Shown here: one piece after another, positions 1 through 6,183 of the stretch
Position numbering within the stretch: position 1 is the stretch's first letter
Layout of the letters: each line of letters starts with the position of its first letter
Source: Bacteroidales bacterium
GTDB taxonomy: Bacteria > Bacteroidota > Bacteroidia > Bacteroidales > ML635J-15
Length of the DNA: 6,183 bases
Direction: 5' to 3'
NCBI GenBank assembly: GCA_028697515.1
Contig: JAQVEY010000153.1
Span: 1 to 6,183, forward strand
Position numbers and translations under genes: made by a program
The notes under the pieces: generated by a model
What the model was told of the DNA's origin: nothing
Seen by the model: only the letters and a program-made list of their open reading frames with translations
The model's database searches: none

Positions 1-1
1 G

Positions 2-511
2 GAAGTTTGTGCTTTTTGGTACGAAAAACATCCATGGCAAGGATTAAGTTTCATTGAAGTTGAAGATTTGGTTGTTGCTCGTGTTATAGAACTTATCGGA
101 CAAAATGATACAAAAATGCCCGGAGTAATTGAAATCTTAAATTATTTTAAAACTAAAAACTTAAAAATAGGACTTGCATCAAATTCATCTCACAATTTAA
201 TAGAGGTGGTTCTCGAAAAAATTGGGATAAAAGAGTATTTCGATTATTTATCTTCTGCTCAGGATGTAATAAAAGGCAAACCCAATCCGGCAGTATATCT
301 TGCTGTAGCAAAAAATCTTGGCGTAGAACCTCATGAATGTCTGGTTTTTGAAGATTCAATCATCGGAATTACTGCTGCAAAAAATGCAGGAATGACTGTC
401 GTGGCGGTACCCGATGAAGCAGATTTCCATAGTGAGGTTTATCAATTGGCAGATTATAAAATCAAAATGCTTACGGATTTTATTCCATTTTTTTGGAGTT
501 CAGCAGAATAG
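2..511 (+). CDS. HAD-superfamily sugar-phosphate phosphatase, YniC/HxpB-like, 5'-truncated by the window
   Basis: This is the C-terminal 169 residues of a cytoplasmic HAD hydrolase that probably dephosphorylates hexose or hexitol phosphates. The frame is open from base 2, so the real start and the DxD catalytic motif I lie upstream of the window; the TTG at 68 is internal, because the codons before it encode family-like sequence. The start of the fragment (FWYEKHPWQG) matches the cap region of E. coli YniC/HxpB (LWYARQPWNG), from memory of that protein. Counting from base 2, motif II is LASNSS (Ser about residue 60), motif III is KGKPNP (Lys about 93) and motif IV is FEDSIIG (Glu-Asp about 117-118), followed by the usual AAKNAGM helix. 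All visible catalytic positions are intact. A beta-phosphoglucomutase-like enzyme is the alternative; substrate cannot be fixed from this part. Stop is TAG, 87 bases before the next gene. Confidence 0.9.
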   Translation, partial: EVCAFWYEKHPWQGLSFIEVEDLVVARVIELIGQNDTKMPGVIEILNYFKTKNLKIGLASNSSHNLIEVVLEKIGIKEYFDYLSSAQDVIKGKPNPAVYLAVAKNLGVEPHECLVFEDSIIGITAAKNAGMTVVAVPDEADFHSEVYQLADYKIKMLTDFIPFFWSSAE

Positions 512-533
512 TGAAAGGATATCAGAGCATTTT

Positions 534-564
534 TTTGTTTCTTGAATAATATATACTATTTTTA
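534..564 (+). promoter_or_regulatory. candidate Bacteroidota promoter for the CAP-ankyrin gene
   Basis: TTTG at 534-537 is followed after 19 bases by TATTTTTA at 557-564, which matches the Bacteroidota -7 consensus TAnnTTTG at all but the last base. The spacing fits the known -33/-7 arrangement. Transcription would begin near 571, giving a leader of about 28 bases. No Shine-Dalgarno sequence is visible before the ATG at 599, which is usual in this phylum. The region is very AT-rich, so a chance match is possible. Confidence 0.35.
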
Positions 565-598
565 GTTTTTATTAGGTTTTAACATAAAAAAAATAACC

Positions 599-2011
599 AT
601 GAAAAAACTTGTAATTTTAAGCTTTGTAATATGTTTTGTTATTAATCTTCACTCGCAAGACATTTGTCTCACTCAAACAGAAAAAGATGTTCTGGAAATA
701 TTAAATCAAAAAAGGTCGGAAAGTGGATTAAACATGGTGCAAATCTCTCCTATATTGATGATTACAGCGAATAAAAATGCCGAAGAAATTATTACACAGT
801 CATATTTAAGTCATAAACCACAGAAGTTTGGAGATTATGATTATGCCTACGAGCAAATCAGATATACATCATCTGTCTCCGGAGCTGTAGCAATTGCACG
901 TTCTTTAACAACACCAAGTTCGTACACAAACTATCATCATATTATTTTGCAAACAGGGGAATATAGTTCCAAAGATTGGCAGAGTGTAGGTATTTGTGTA
1001 AGAAACAATACAGTTATTTTGATATTTGGTGAAAAACCGGAATCCTTGCAAAACTTCAATACTTGTAGTAGTGACATCTTTTTTGATGCTGAAGAATTGC
1101 TTCAAAATCCGGTACTTAGTCTTAATGTTTCAGAAGTAGCTATGCTAACAATCTATGCAGTAAAATTTGACGGCAGTAAGTATGTATATGATAATCAATT
1201 TGTTAGGGATAGTAAAGTAGAGATAGAGCTTAAGGATGATGAGGCTGAATCGTTTTTAATTTATGTAAATCCTTCGGTGCTTCCAATTGTTCCTCAGGAA
1301 AAAATAGAGTTTATTATAAAAAAATCCGATAAAAGAAAAGTCGAAAAAAATATTAGCTTTAAAGGGAACACTATTGATGAAATTAATAATTCTTTAGATT
1401 CTGGGATGACGATAAACCAAGTGATGACAGGTGATCCAAATGGTTACACTATGTTGCATAGGGCAGTTATGCAAGATAATATTGACGCTGCCCAATACCT
1501 TATAAATAGCGGAGCAGATATTAACATTAAAGGATATGATGGCGAATCTCCCATATTTTTTGTAAAGTCTAACGATATGTTTAATTTGTTAAAAATTCAA
1601 AATCCAAGATTCGATTTTTTAACAGTTGACAAAACAACCGTTTTACATTCCTATGCACAAAATGGTTTAATTGAACCAGTAAGCTATATCGTTGATAATA
1701 AAAAAGTTGATATTAATTCCAAAGACAGATCTGGCGGAACAGCCCTATTGTATGCAGTGGATCATAACCATTACGAAGTGGCAAAATATCTGCTCGAAAA
1801 TGGTGCTGTTCAATCTTATGGTTGGCTGGTTTATCCTATACACGATGCAGTTGAAAACTCAAATTTTGAAATGGTAAAATTGTTAGTTGAATATGGAGCA
1901 GATGTAAATTGTAAAAATGGAGAGGGAGAAACTCCTCTTGGTTATGCCAAACAATATCCCACCGACAAAGATGAAATAATTGATTTTTTGATTGAGAAGG
2001 GGGGGAGGTAA
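599..2011 (+). CDS. exported CAP/SCP-like domain plus ankyrin-repeat protein
   Basis: The 470-residue product begins with a signal peptide (MKKLVILSFVICFVINLHSQ) with likely cleavage near residues 19-20 and no lipobox Cys. Residues about 25-147 look like a divergent CAP/SCP (cysteine-rich secretory/PR-1) domain: a helix EKDVLEILNQKRSESGL like the usual 'LINQ.R...GL' opening, NKNAEEI for the Ala-rich helix, YLSH with His72, NYHHIIL with His113-114 at the place of the usual GHR/GHY, and a final VGICV...ILIFGE strand. Residues about 160-245 are a beta-rich region I do not recognise. Residues about 279-470 form five to six ankyrin repeats (for example GYTMLHRAV...LINSGADIN and ALLYAVDHNHYEVAKYLLENGA); the second is degenerate. 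CAP domains have varied roles and ankyrin arrays bind proteins, so this may be a periplasmic or secreted binding protein; no substrate is evident. There is no T9SS sorting domain. The sequence ends in GGR without an obvious capping helix. Confidence 0.82.
   Translation: MKKLVILSFVICFVINLHSQDICLTQTEKDVLEILNQKRSESGLNMVQISPILMITANKNAEEIITQSYLSHKPQKFGDYDYAYEQIRYTSSVSGAVAIARSLTTPSSYTNYHHIILQTGEYSSKDWQSVGICVRNNTVILIFGEKPESLQNFNTCSSDIFFDAEELLQNPVLSLNVSEVAMLTIYAVKFDGSKYVYDNQFVRDSKVEIELKDDEAESFLIYVNPSVLPIVPQEKIEFIIKKSDKRKVEKNISFKGNTIDEINNSLDSGMTINQVMTGDPNGYTMLHRAVMQDNIDAAQYLINSGADINIKGYDGESPIFFVKSNDMFNLLKIQNPRFDFLTVDKTTVLHSYAQNGLIEPVSYIVDNKKVDINSKDRSGGTALLYAVDHNHYEVAKYLLENGAVQSYGWLVYPIHDAVENSNFEMVKLLVEYGADVNCKNGEGETPLGYAKQYPTDKDEIIDFLIEKGGR
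1999..2005 (+). repeat. seven-G homopolymer at the 3' end of the CAP-ankyrin gene
   Basis: Seven consecutive G residues occupy the codons for Lys-Gly-Gly, just before the last codon and the TAA stop. Such a run stands out in this AT-rich sequence. One base gained or lost would bypass the stop and extend the reading frame into the convergent gene's antisense strand. Confidence 0.9.
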
Positions 2012-2022
2012 TAAAACGACTC

Positions 2023-4689
2023 CTAATCCTTTACAATCTTTGCATAAGAACTCTTGTGATTACATTTTACATTAATAAAATACATTCCTCTTTCAAATTC
2101 GCTAATGTCAATTGTAAGTTGGCTTTTGTCAGTAGTAGTTTGATAGATATTTTGTCCGAGCATATTGGTAAAACAGATAATTTTTTGACCATCTTCTGTA
2201 AAACTCAAATGTAATTCATCTTTTGCAGGATTTGGATAAACACTAGCAATCAATTCTGAAGTGCTTAGCATATTTGATAACCCAGGTATTTTATTAATAT
2301 ATGTGTTTACTGTTGTATTTGTAACAACTGGTAGATTGTAATCGAAGTAAATGTAAGCAGTATTGTTTATAACTGTGTTATTTGCGAGTCCGGGTTTTGG
2401 AGAAATTGAAAATCTGACAAAACCATGACTCTCAGGTTCATTTGTAGTACTGTCTGGAAGAAGAATATTAGAAAATTTAAATTCCATAACATTTGTGTTT
2501 TTTAATTGCCAGGTAACAGGATGGCTGAATGTTTCAACATTAAACGTCTCAATATTCATATTTGTTAAATCAAGAGTATCTATGATAATAACCGTAAATG
2601 CAGTGTCATTACCGGTATTCTGAAAACGTATGGTGTAATTTAGTCTTTGTCCGTGTAAAATATAGCCTTGTTCAAAAAATCCAATCGGATTTGCCGTTTT
2701 GTCGTTTGGATCTAATGAGGCGGTAATTTCCTGATAAATTGTATCTGCATTGTTCGATATGCAGGAATCCGGGACAAAGGGGGTTATCCATGCATGTGAA
2801 AATAGTGTATCTCCCCAATATTCAATATCGGTGGGTACCTGAAAATCTAAAAGAATAGAGCGATGTACTCCAGGGCCTAAAGGATCATAATTCCATGAGA
2901 TTAAATTTTCAACGTGTGAATTAGGAGTTTCTTCTGAAGTAATGAAAGTCAAATCAGAGTCGTACTTAAAATTAAGTGTGCCCGAACTTGTAACAGTACC
3001 ACAGTTTTTATAATTTAACCAGTAATGATTGTCGAATCCAAGCCTCGTCGACGAACCAGTAATATACACGGCAACATCAGGAGTGTTGATTTTTGAAGCA
3101 ACTCCGAAATCAAGACTGTCAACAATCTCATTTGGTTGATTAACGGTAAATTGTAATTCTGATTCAGTTGTTGCAAACCAGTAATTTACTGGCATATATT
3201 TAACAGTATAATCTCCTTCATCAGCTTTGAAATAGTACATACCTTCATTATTTGTAAAGGAAAATAACGGACCAGGCTCAAGTTTTATTAAATGTCCGGC
3301 AGCAGCTTGCTCAGTTTCATCAAATAAATCGTTTTGATTTTCATCATGAAAAACAAAACCTGATATGTTAGGACCAATTAATTTTACAACCCATGCATCA
3401 TAAGTCCCATGATTTCCTGTAATATCTCCATCATCTGACAAAGTAAAACCAGCTAGGATATAACCTCCATCAGAAGTCTGTCGAATATATCTTGCAAGAT
3501 CAAAATCACTCCCCCCTAAACATTTCTGCCATTCAATATCTCCTAATTCATCGAGTTTTACAACCCATGCATCAACATTCCCATGATTTCCTGATACTTG
3601 TACATGATTGGAATCAGTCCAACCAGATAAAATATATCCTCCGTCAGAAGTTTGTCGGATAGACAATCCTGCTTCAAATCCCTCTCCGCCCAAACATTTT
3701 TGCCATTCAATATTTCCATACTCATCAAGCCTTAAAATCCATACGGTACTTGGTAAATCATTTCCACAAAGATGACAACCATCTGCATTTTCACCCGTTA
3801 AAATATAACCACCATCAGTTGTTTGTTGAATAGAATATAACAAGAAAACAAATATATTGTCCCCCAAACATTTTTGCCATTCAATATTCCCAGACTCATT
3901 CATTTTGACAATCCAAGAATATGGTGTAGATGAATACCCTGGCATAACTCCAGTAAGATCTCCATCAACGGAAGTCGTATTTCCGTTAAAAATATAACCT
4001 CCATCAATAGTTTGCTGTATAGAGTATGCCCATTCTGAACGAGTTCCACCCAAACATTTTTGCCATTCTATTTCTCCTAATATGTCCAGTTTTACAATCC
4101 ATGTGTCAGTATTAAACTCACTAACTCCATGATGTCCTGAAACATCACCATCATGTGACTCAGTAAAGCCAGTTATGATATATCCACCATCATTAGTTTG
4201 GTGAATTGAGGATGCAGATTCATTATAACTTCCACCCAAACATTTTTGCCATTCTATTTCTCCTGATATGCCTAGTTTTACAATCCATACGTCAGCATTA
4301 TAATCACTACCATGATGTCCAGAAACATCACCATCAGTTGACAAAGTAGAGCCAGAAATGATATAACCTCCGTCAGAAGTTTGTTGAATACAGTTTAATG
4401 AATCCAAATCACTTCCGCCAAAACATTTTTGCCATTCAATATCTCCTAATCCATCTAATTTTACAACCCAAGCATCCTGCCATCCATGATTTCCTGAAAC
4501 ATCTCCATCATTGGAACTTGTATATCCTGTAAAAATATAACCTCCATCAGAAGTTTGCAAAATAGAGGATGCTTCTTCTAATTCACTTCCGCCAAAACAT
4601 TTTTGCCATTGTATTTGTATATCTGTCTGTGCATTAACTAATATTGAAAAAAATATTAATAGTGAACTTAAATAGATTTTTTTTTGCAT
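2023..4689 (-). CDS. large secreted T9SS cargo with seven propeller-like repeats and type A-like sorting domain
   Basis: The 888-residue product is predicted to pass the inner membrane by its signal peptide (MQKKIYLSSL...LVNA, cleavage before QTD near residue 21) and the outer membrane by the type IX system. Residues 28-437 hold seven repeats of about 58-62 residues, each starting WQKC(L/F)GG and containing SI.QT.DGGYI.(S/T)G, usually DGDVSG.HG, and W(V/I)VKLD. Seven copies suggest one seven-bladed beta-propeller. Residues about 442-507 resemble an SdrD-B/carboxypeptidase-regulatory-like domain, with an acidic calcium-type loop at FHDENQNDLFDETE (448-460). Residues about 538-658 are an adhesin-like beta domain, and 659-798 (SLDPNDKTANPIG, YTIRFQNTGNDTAF, ending IYFDYNLPVVTNT) match a domain common in Bacteroidota surface proteins, which I believe is DUF7619. 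Residues about 815-888 (VYPNPAKDELHLSF ... GMYFINV ... KIVKD) are the T9SS sorting domain. No catalytic motif is visible; an adhesin or binding role is inferred. It follows the barrel gene by 43 bases, with no strong promoter in between. Confidence 0.9.
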   Translation of the reverse strand: MQKKIYLSSLLIFFSILVNAQTDIQIQWQKCFGGSELEEASSILQTSDGGYIFTGYTSSNDGDVSGNHGWQDAWVVKLDGLGDIEWQKCFGGSDLDSLNCIQQTSDGGYIISGSTLSTDGDVSGHHGSDYNADVWIVKLGISGEIEWQKCLGGSYNESASSIHQTNDGGYIITGFTESHDGDVSGHHGVSEFNTDTWIVKLDILGEIEWQKCLGGTRSEWAYSIQQTIDGGYIFNGNTTSVDGDLTGVMPGYSSTPYSWIVKMNESGNIEWQKCLGDNIFVFLLYSIQQTTDGGYILTGENADGCHLCGNDLPSTVWILRLDEYGNIEWQKCLGGEGFEAGLSIRQTSDGGYILSGWTDSNHVQVSGNHGNVDAWVVKLDELGDIEWQKCLGGSDFDLARYIRQTSDGGYILAGFTLSDDGDITGNHGTYDAWVVKLIGPNISGFVFHDENQNDLFDETEQAAAGHLIKLEPGPLFSFTNNEGMYYFKADEGDYTVKYMPVNYWFATTESELQFTVNQPNEIVDSLDFGVASKINTPDVAVYITGSSTRLGFDNHYWLNYKNCGTVTSSGTLNFKYDSDLTFITSEETPNSHVENLISWNYDPLGPGVHRSILLDFQVPTDIEYWGDTLFSHAWITPFVPDSCISNNADTIYQEITASLDPNDKTANPIGFFEQGYILHGQRLNYTIRFQNTGNDTAFTVIIIDTLDLTNMNIETFNVETFSHPVTWQLKNTNVMEFKFSNILLPDSTTNEPESHGFVRFSISPKPGLANNTVINNTAYIYFDYNLPVVTNTTVNTYINKIPGLSNMLSTSELIASVYPNPAKDELHLSFTEDGQKIICFTNMLGQNIYQTTTDKSQLTIDISEFERGMYFINVKCNHKSSYAKIVKD
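3379..4608 (-). repeat. seven tandem coding repeats of about 175-185 bp
   Basis: Unit limits, from each Trp of WQKC, are 4435-4608, 4252-4434, 4066-4251, 3880-4065, 3706-3879, 3532-3705 and a shorter last unit 3379-3531. At DNA level the 17-base plus-strand string aaacatttttgccattc is identical in units 2 to 6, and changed by one base in units 1 and 7. Unit 5 is the most divergent in protein sequence and replaces the DGDVSG loop with a segment containing CHLC. The similarity is enough to allow slippage or recombination between units, though none is evident here. Confidence 0.92.
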
Positions 4690-4732
4690 AATCTCAGTTT
4701 TAAATTTCCAGCATTATTAAATCGTTTTTATT

Positions 4733-5623
4733 TTACATTTCCACCCTTAATCCAAAACTTCCTCTCATTGAGCCGTAGGTTTTAGTGCCAAGTTCGGGGA
4801 TGTTATCTATTGCAAGTCCCGGTTGCATTTCTAGTACAAGGTGGATCTTTCGCCAGAATTCATTTTTTTTAGCAATACGAAAATCTAATCCTAAGGGCAG
4901 GTAGGTATAAAAAGAAATGTTTGTTTTGTTAGGATGTACCTCACTATAATTGTTTCGATTACTGAAATTATAATTATAATATGTTGAATTATCAGAAAAA
5001 ATGTAAGCAAGATATTTAGAATCTGAATGATATATATGGGTGGCGGACATAAGTGAAGCAGTAGCAGATATGCCAATTCCACTATATAGCGACCATCTTG
5101 CTGCAGGTTGAGTCCTGAAAATCAGATTTGCATTTATCCCTATTTGCTGAAACAAATAATTCATCTGATATGTCTGGTTTATGATTGTATCAAGAAAAAC
5201 CATATTTGTGCTGTTGTCTGATGTTAAAGTGTCGTATCTGATGTTTTGATATTTTGAATAATAAGCACTTAAGGTAGAAGCGCTAATAAATGTAATCCCT
5301 ATATTTAGCTGTGGGTTTGATTTATAAGTCTGGTTTAGCTTATCGTAAAATAATAAGCCAAGACTAATATTGAAAATATTGTCATTTGTTGATACTCCAG
5401 TGTAGAATTCTGATTTGCCAAATCCAGTAAAATCGTTTTTAAGTAAATCCGAACTAGGAGCAAGTTTGAGGAAGTCTGACAAATCTGAAGGAATATTGTA
5501 ATCCCCTTTTATGCCATTACTTATGCATAGATCAGAAATTCTGATTTTTGATGTTTTTACATCTTGACCTAAAATAACTAACGTAAATGTAAGTAATGAC
5601 AATAAACACAGTATTTTTTTCAT
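4733..5623 (-). CDS. predicted outer-membrane beta-barrel protein, function unknown
   Basis: The 296-residue product starts with a signal peptide (MKKILCLLSLLTFTLVILGQ) with probable cleavage after Gly19, before QDV. The mature part has many short alternating strands rich in Tyr, Ser, Asn and Phe, for example FNISLGLLFYDKL (84-95), QLNIGITFISASTLSAYYSK (105-124), GINANLIFR (162-170), WSLYSGIGISATASLMSA (177-194), ISFYTYLPLGLDFRIA (236-251), IHLVLEMQPGLAI (260-272) and a last strand GSFGLRVEM. That pattern and the size fit a small outer-membrane barrel of roughly 10-12 strands. The last residue is Met rather than the usual Phe or Tyr. It lacks the N-terminal 'QDPQF..YM.N....NPA' signature of PorP/SprF proteins, so I do not assign it there. 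It is the first gene of a probable two-gene unit with the T9SS cargo gene downstream; any partnership is inferred from position only. I recognise no named family. Confidence 0.8.
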   Translation of the reverse strand: MKKILCLLSLLTFTLVILGQDVKTSKIRISDLCISNGIKGDYNIPSDLSDFLKLAPSSDLLKNDFTGFGKSEFYTGVSTNDNIFNISLGLLFYDKLNQTYKSNPQLNIGITFISASTLSAYYSKYQNIRYDTLTSDNSTNMVFLDTIINQTYQMNYLFQQIGINANLIFRTQPAARWSLYSGIGISATASLMSATHIYHSDSKYLAYIFSDNSTYYNYNFSNRNNYSEVHPNKTNISFYTYLPLGLDFRIAKKNEFWRKIHLVLEMQPGLAIDNIPELGTKTYGSMRGSFGLRVEM

Positions 5624-5669
5624 AGCCTATAAATTAATTTCTAACGAATTTTGCAAGATAATTTCTATC

Positions 5670-5703
5670 CAAAATTACTAAAATAAATGATATGAATTAG
5701 AAA
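5670..5703 (-). promoter_or_regulatory. candidate Bacteroidota promoter for the barrel/T9SS-cargo gene pair
   Basis: On the minus strand, TAATTTTG (plus-strand 5670-5677) is an exact match to the -7 consensus TAnnTTTG. The -33 element is weak: TTTC at 5700-5703, 22 bases upstream, is slightly too far and not an exact TTTG. Transcription would begin near 5663, leaving a leader of about 40 bases before the ATG at 5623. No strong Shine-Dalgarno sequence is present. Confidence 0.4.
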
Positions 5704-5739
5704 ATAGAGGAAATTTGTTTTTAAATAAGTAATGTATTC

Positions 5740-5754
5740 TACTCGAGTCGAGTA
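5740..5754. promoter_or_regulatory. perfect 15-bp odd palindrome, possible operator
   Basis: TACTCGA-G-TCGAGTA is a perfect inverted repeat of 7-base arms around a single G, and its centre is also a tandem CGAGTCGAGT. The pairing stops at the next base on both sides. It is GC-richer than its surroundings and lies about 85 bases upstream of the predicted start of transcription of the minus-strand gene pair. The form fits a site for a dimeric DNA-binding protein; the loop is too small for a hairpin and no T-tract follows, so it is not a terminator. The binding protein is unknown. Confidence 0.35.
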
Positions 5755-5880
5755 CTTGTTGAATCTTCAGCTTACTCTGATATTAGTTTTTGAATACTCC
5801 CCAATCATATTAATCTTAATAATAAAGAATTTAACCCAAAACGGAGGTATTCTCAATGCTAACGTAGCAGTGAATGATTC

Positions 5881-5899
5881 CTCTCTCTCTCTCTCTCTC
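5881..5899. repeat. CT dinucleotide tract, (CT)9C
   Basis: Nineteen bases of uninterrupted CT alternation. Dinucleotide tracts of nine units are uncommon in bacterial chromosomes and are prone to slippage. Read on the plus strand it encodes Ser-Leu repeats near the end of a 61-codon ORF (5732-5917). On the minus strand it encodes Arg-Glu repeats starting at codon 4 of a 46-codon ATG ORF (5907 down to 5767). Neither ORF is convincing as a gene, but a change of one unit would shift the frame of both. Confidence 0.95.
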
Positions 5900-6183
5900 A
5901 ACAGCATATCAGACTAACTCATACTTCTGACAAAGCTGCTGCCTTACAGAGAATTCTCCGCTTTTGAGGTTAATAGAATCTGTTCAAATTCTTTTTTGAA
6001 AATCACTATTGTCTGGTAAAAATTATCTGTGGCATAGAATAAATGTTTGTTTTTAATAAGCTTCATTTATTTACATTTTTCAATTTCTATTTGTGGACAA
6101 TGTTTTTAGACTTTTCTGTAGAATTTATTTCGAACAACAATGTTTGAAAATAAAAGTATATATTTAAATGCGTTTTTTATTTA

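Larger units (their letters stand above)
5624..6183. other. 560-base stretch without a convincing gene
   Basis: Apart from the promoter candidate, the palindrome and the CT tract, I see no RNA gene, insertion-sequence end or CRISPR structure. Small ORFs exist: 5732-5917 plus (61 residues, no ribosome site, ends in SLSLSLNSISD), 5767-5907 minus (46 residues, begins MLLREREREESF), and 5944-6066 minus (40 residues, MKLIKNKHLFYATDNFYQTI...SKAENSL). The last has the most protein-like composition, and the same frame further upstream is open in pieces (6109-6180 and 6070-6105) separated by stops, which could be a decayed gene or chance. A GGAGG at 5843-5847 precedes an ATG at 5856, but that frame stops after three codons. 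A 10-base palindrome GAGAATTCTC lies at 5949-5958. Confidence 0.6.

Noticed and set aside
68..70. TTG as the start codon of the HAD gene
   Set aside because: The frame is open back to base 2 and the upstream codons match the YniC-type cap region, so the gene starts before the window.
153..359. Minus-strand ORF of 68 codons opposite the HAD gene
   Set aside because: It overlaps fully a conserved enzyme with intact motifs and its own translation resembles nothing; it is an antisense shadow.
905..1105. Minus-strand ORF of 66 codons inside the CAP-ankyrin gene
   Set aside because: Antisense to the CAP domain; no start context or family resemblance.
1692..1877. Plus-strand ORF of 61 codons in another frame of the ankyrin region
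   Set aside because: The ankyrin repeats are clear in the main frame; this is an out-of-frame read of them.
1999..2030. Bidirectional terminator between the convergent genes
   Set aside because: Only a weak GGAG/CTCC pairing can be drawn and there is no T-tract after it on either strand.
3379..4608. CRISPR or other non-coding repeat array
   Set aside because: The units are 150-186 bases long, stay in one reading frame and encode conserved protein repeats.
4891..5082. Minus-strand ORF of 63 codons within the barrel gene
   Set aside because: Low-complexity Ile/Leu/Thr-rich translation in an alternative frame of a gene with a good signal peptide and strand pattern.
4733..5623. PorP/SprF-family assignment for the barrel protein
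   Set aside because: The characteristic N-terminal motif of that family is absent, and the neighbouring cargo has a type A-like sorting domain.
5843..5864. GGAGG followed by ATG at 5856, resembling a translation start
   Set aside because: The frame stops after three codons (ATG CTA ACG TAG), so it encodes nothing by itself.

Overview
The window looks like a chromosomal fragment from a Bacteroidota bacterium. It is AT-rich. One long gene ends in a type IX secretion (T9SS) type A-like sorting domain and carries a Bacteroidota-type repeat architecture, three of the four genes begin with a signal peptide, and the usable promoter candidates fit the Bacteroidota pattern (TTTG ... TAnnTTTG) rather than an E. 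coli sigma70 pattern.

Layout, left to right. (1) Positions 2-511, plus strand: the 3' part of a HAD-family sugar-phosphate phosphatase resembling E. coli YniC/HxpB; the catalytic-Asp end lies outside the window. (2) Positions 599-2011, plus strand: an exported protein joining a divergent CAP/SCP domain to a C-terminal ankyrin-repeat array. (3) Only 11 bases after its stop is the stop of a convergent gene. (4) Positions 2023-4689, minus strand: an 888-residue secreted protein with seven tandem WQKC(L/F)GG...DGGYI...VVKL repeats (probably one seven-bladed beta-propeller), an SdrD-B-like domain, two adhesin-like beta domains and a T9SS sorting domain. (5) Positions 4733-5623, minus strand: a predicted outer-membrane beta-barrel protein, 43 bases upstream of gene 4 and probably cotranscribed with it. 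(6) Positions 5624-6183: about 560 bases without a convincing gene. This stretch holds the likely promoter of the minus-strand pair, a perfect 15-bp odd palindrome, a 19-base CT dinucleotide tract that sits inside small ORFs on both strands, and a 40-codon ORF of doubtful status.

How the parts may work together: the barrel protein and the large T9SS cargo form a two-gene unit whose products would lie in and on the outer membrane; a functional link is inferred only from adjacency. The CAP-ankyrin protein is exported separately and lacks a T9SS sorting domain. The HAD phosphatase is a cytoplasmic housekeeping enzyme with no evident link to the others. I did not find a clear undescribed system. 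The items most worth checking are the CAP-ankyrin fusion, the CT-tract ORFs, the 15-bp palindrome and the repeat-5 CxxC in the propeller.
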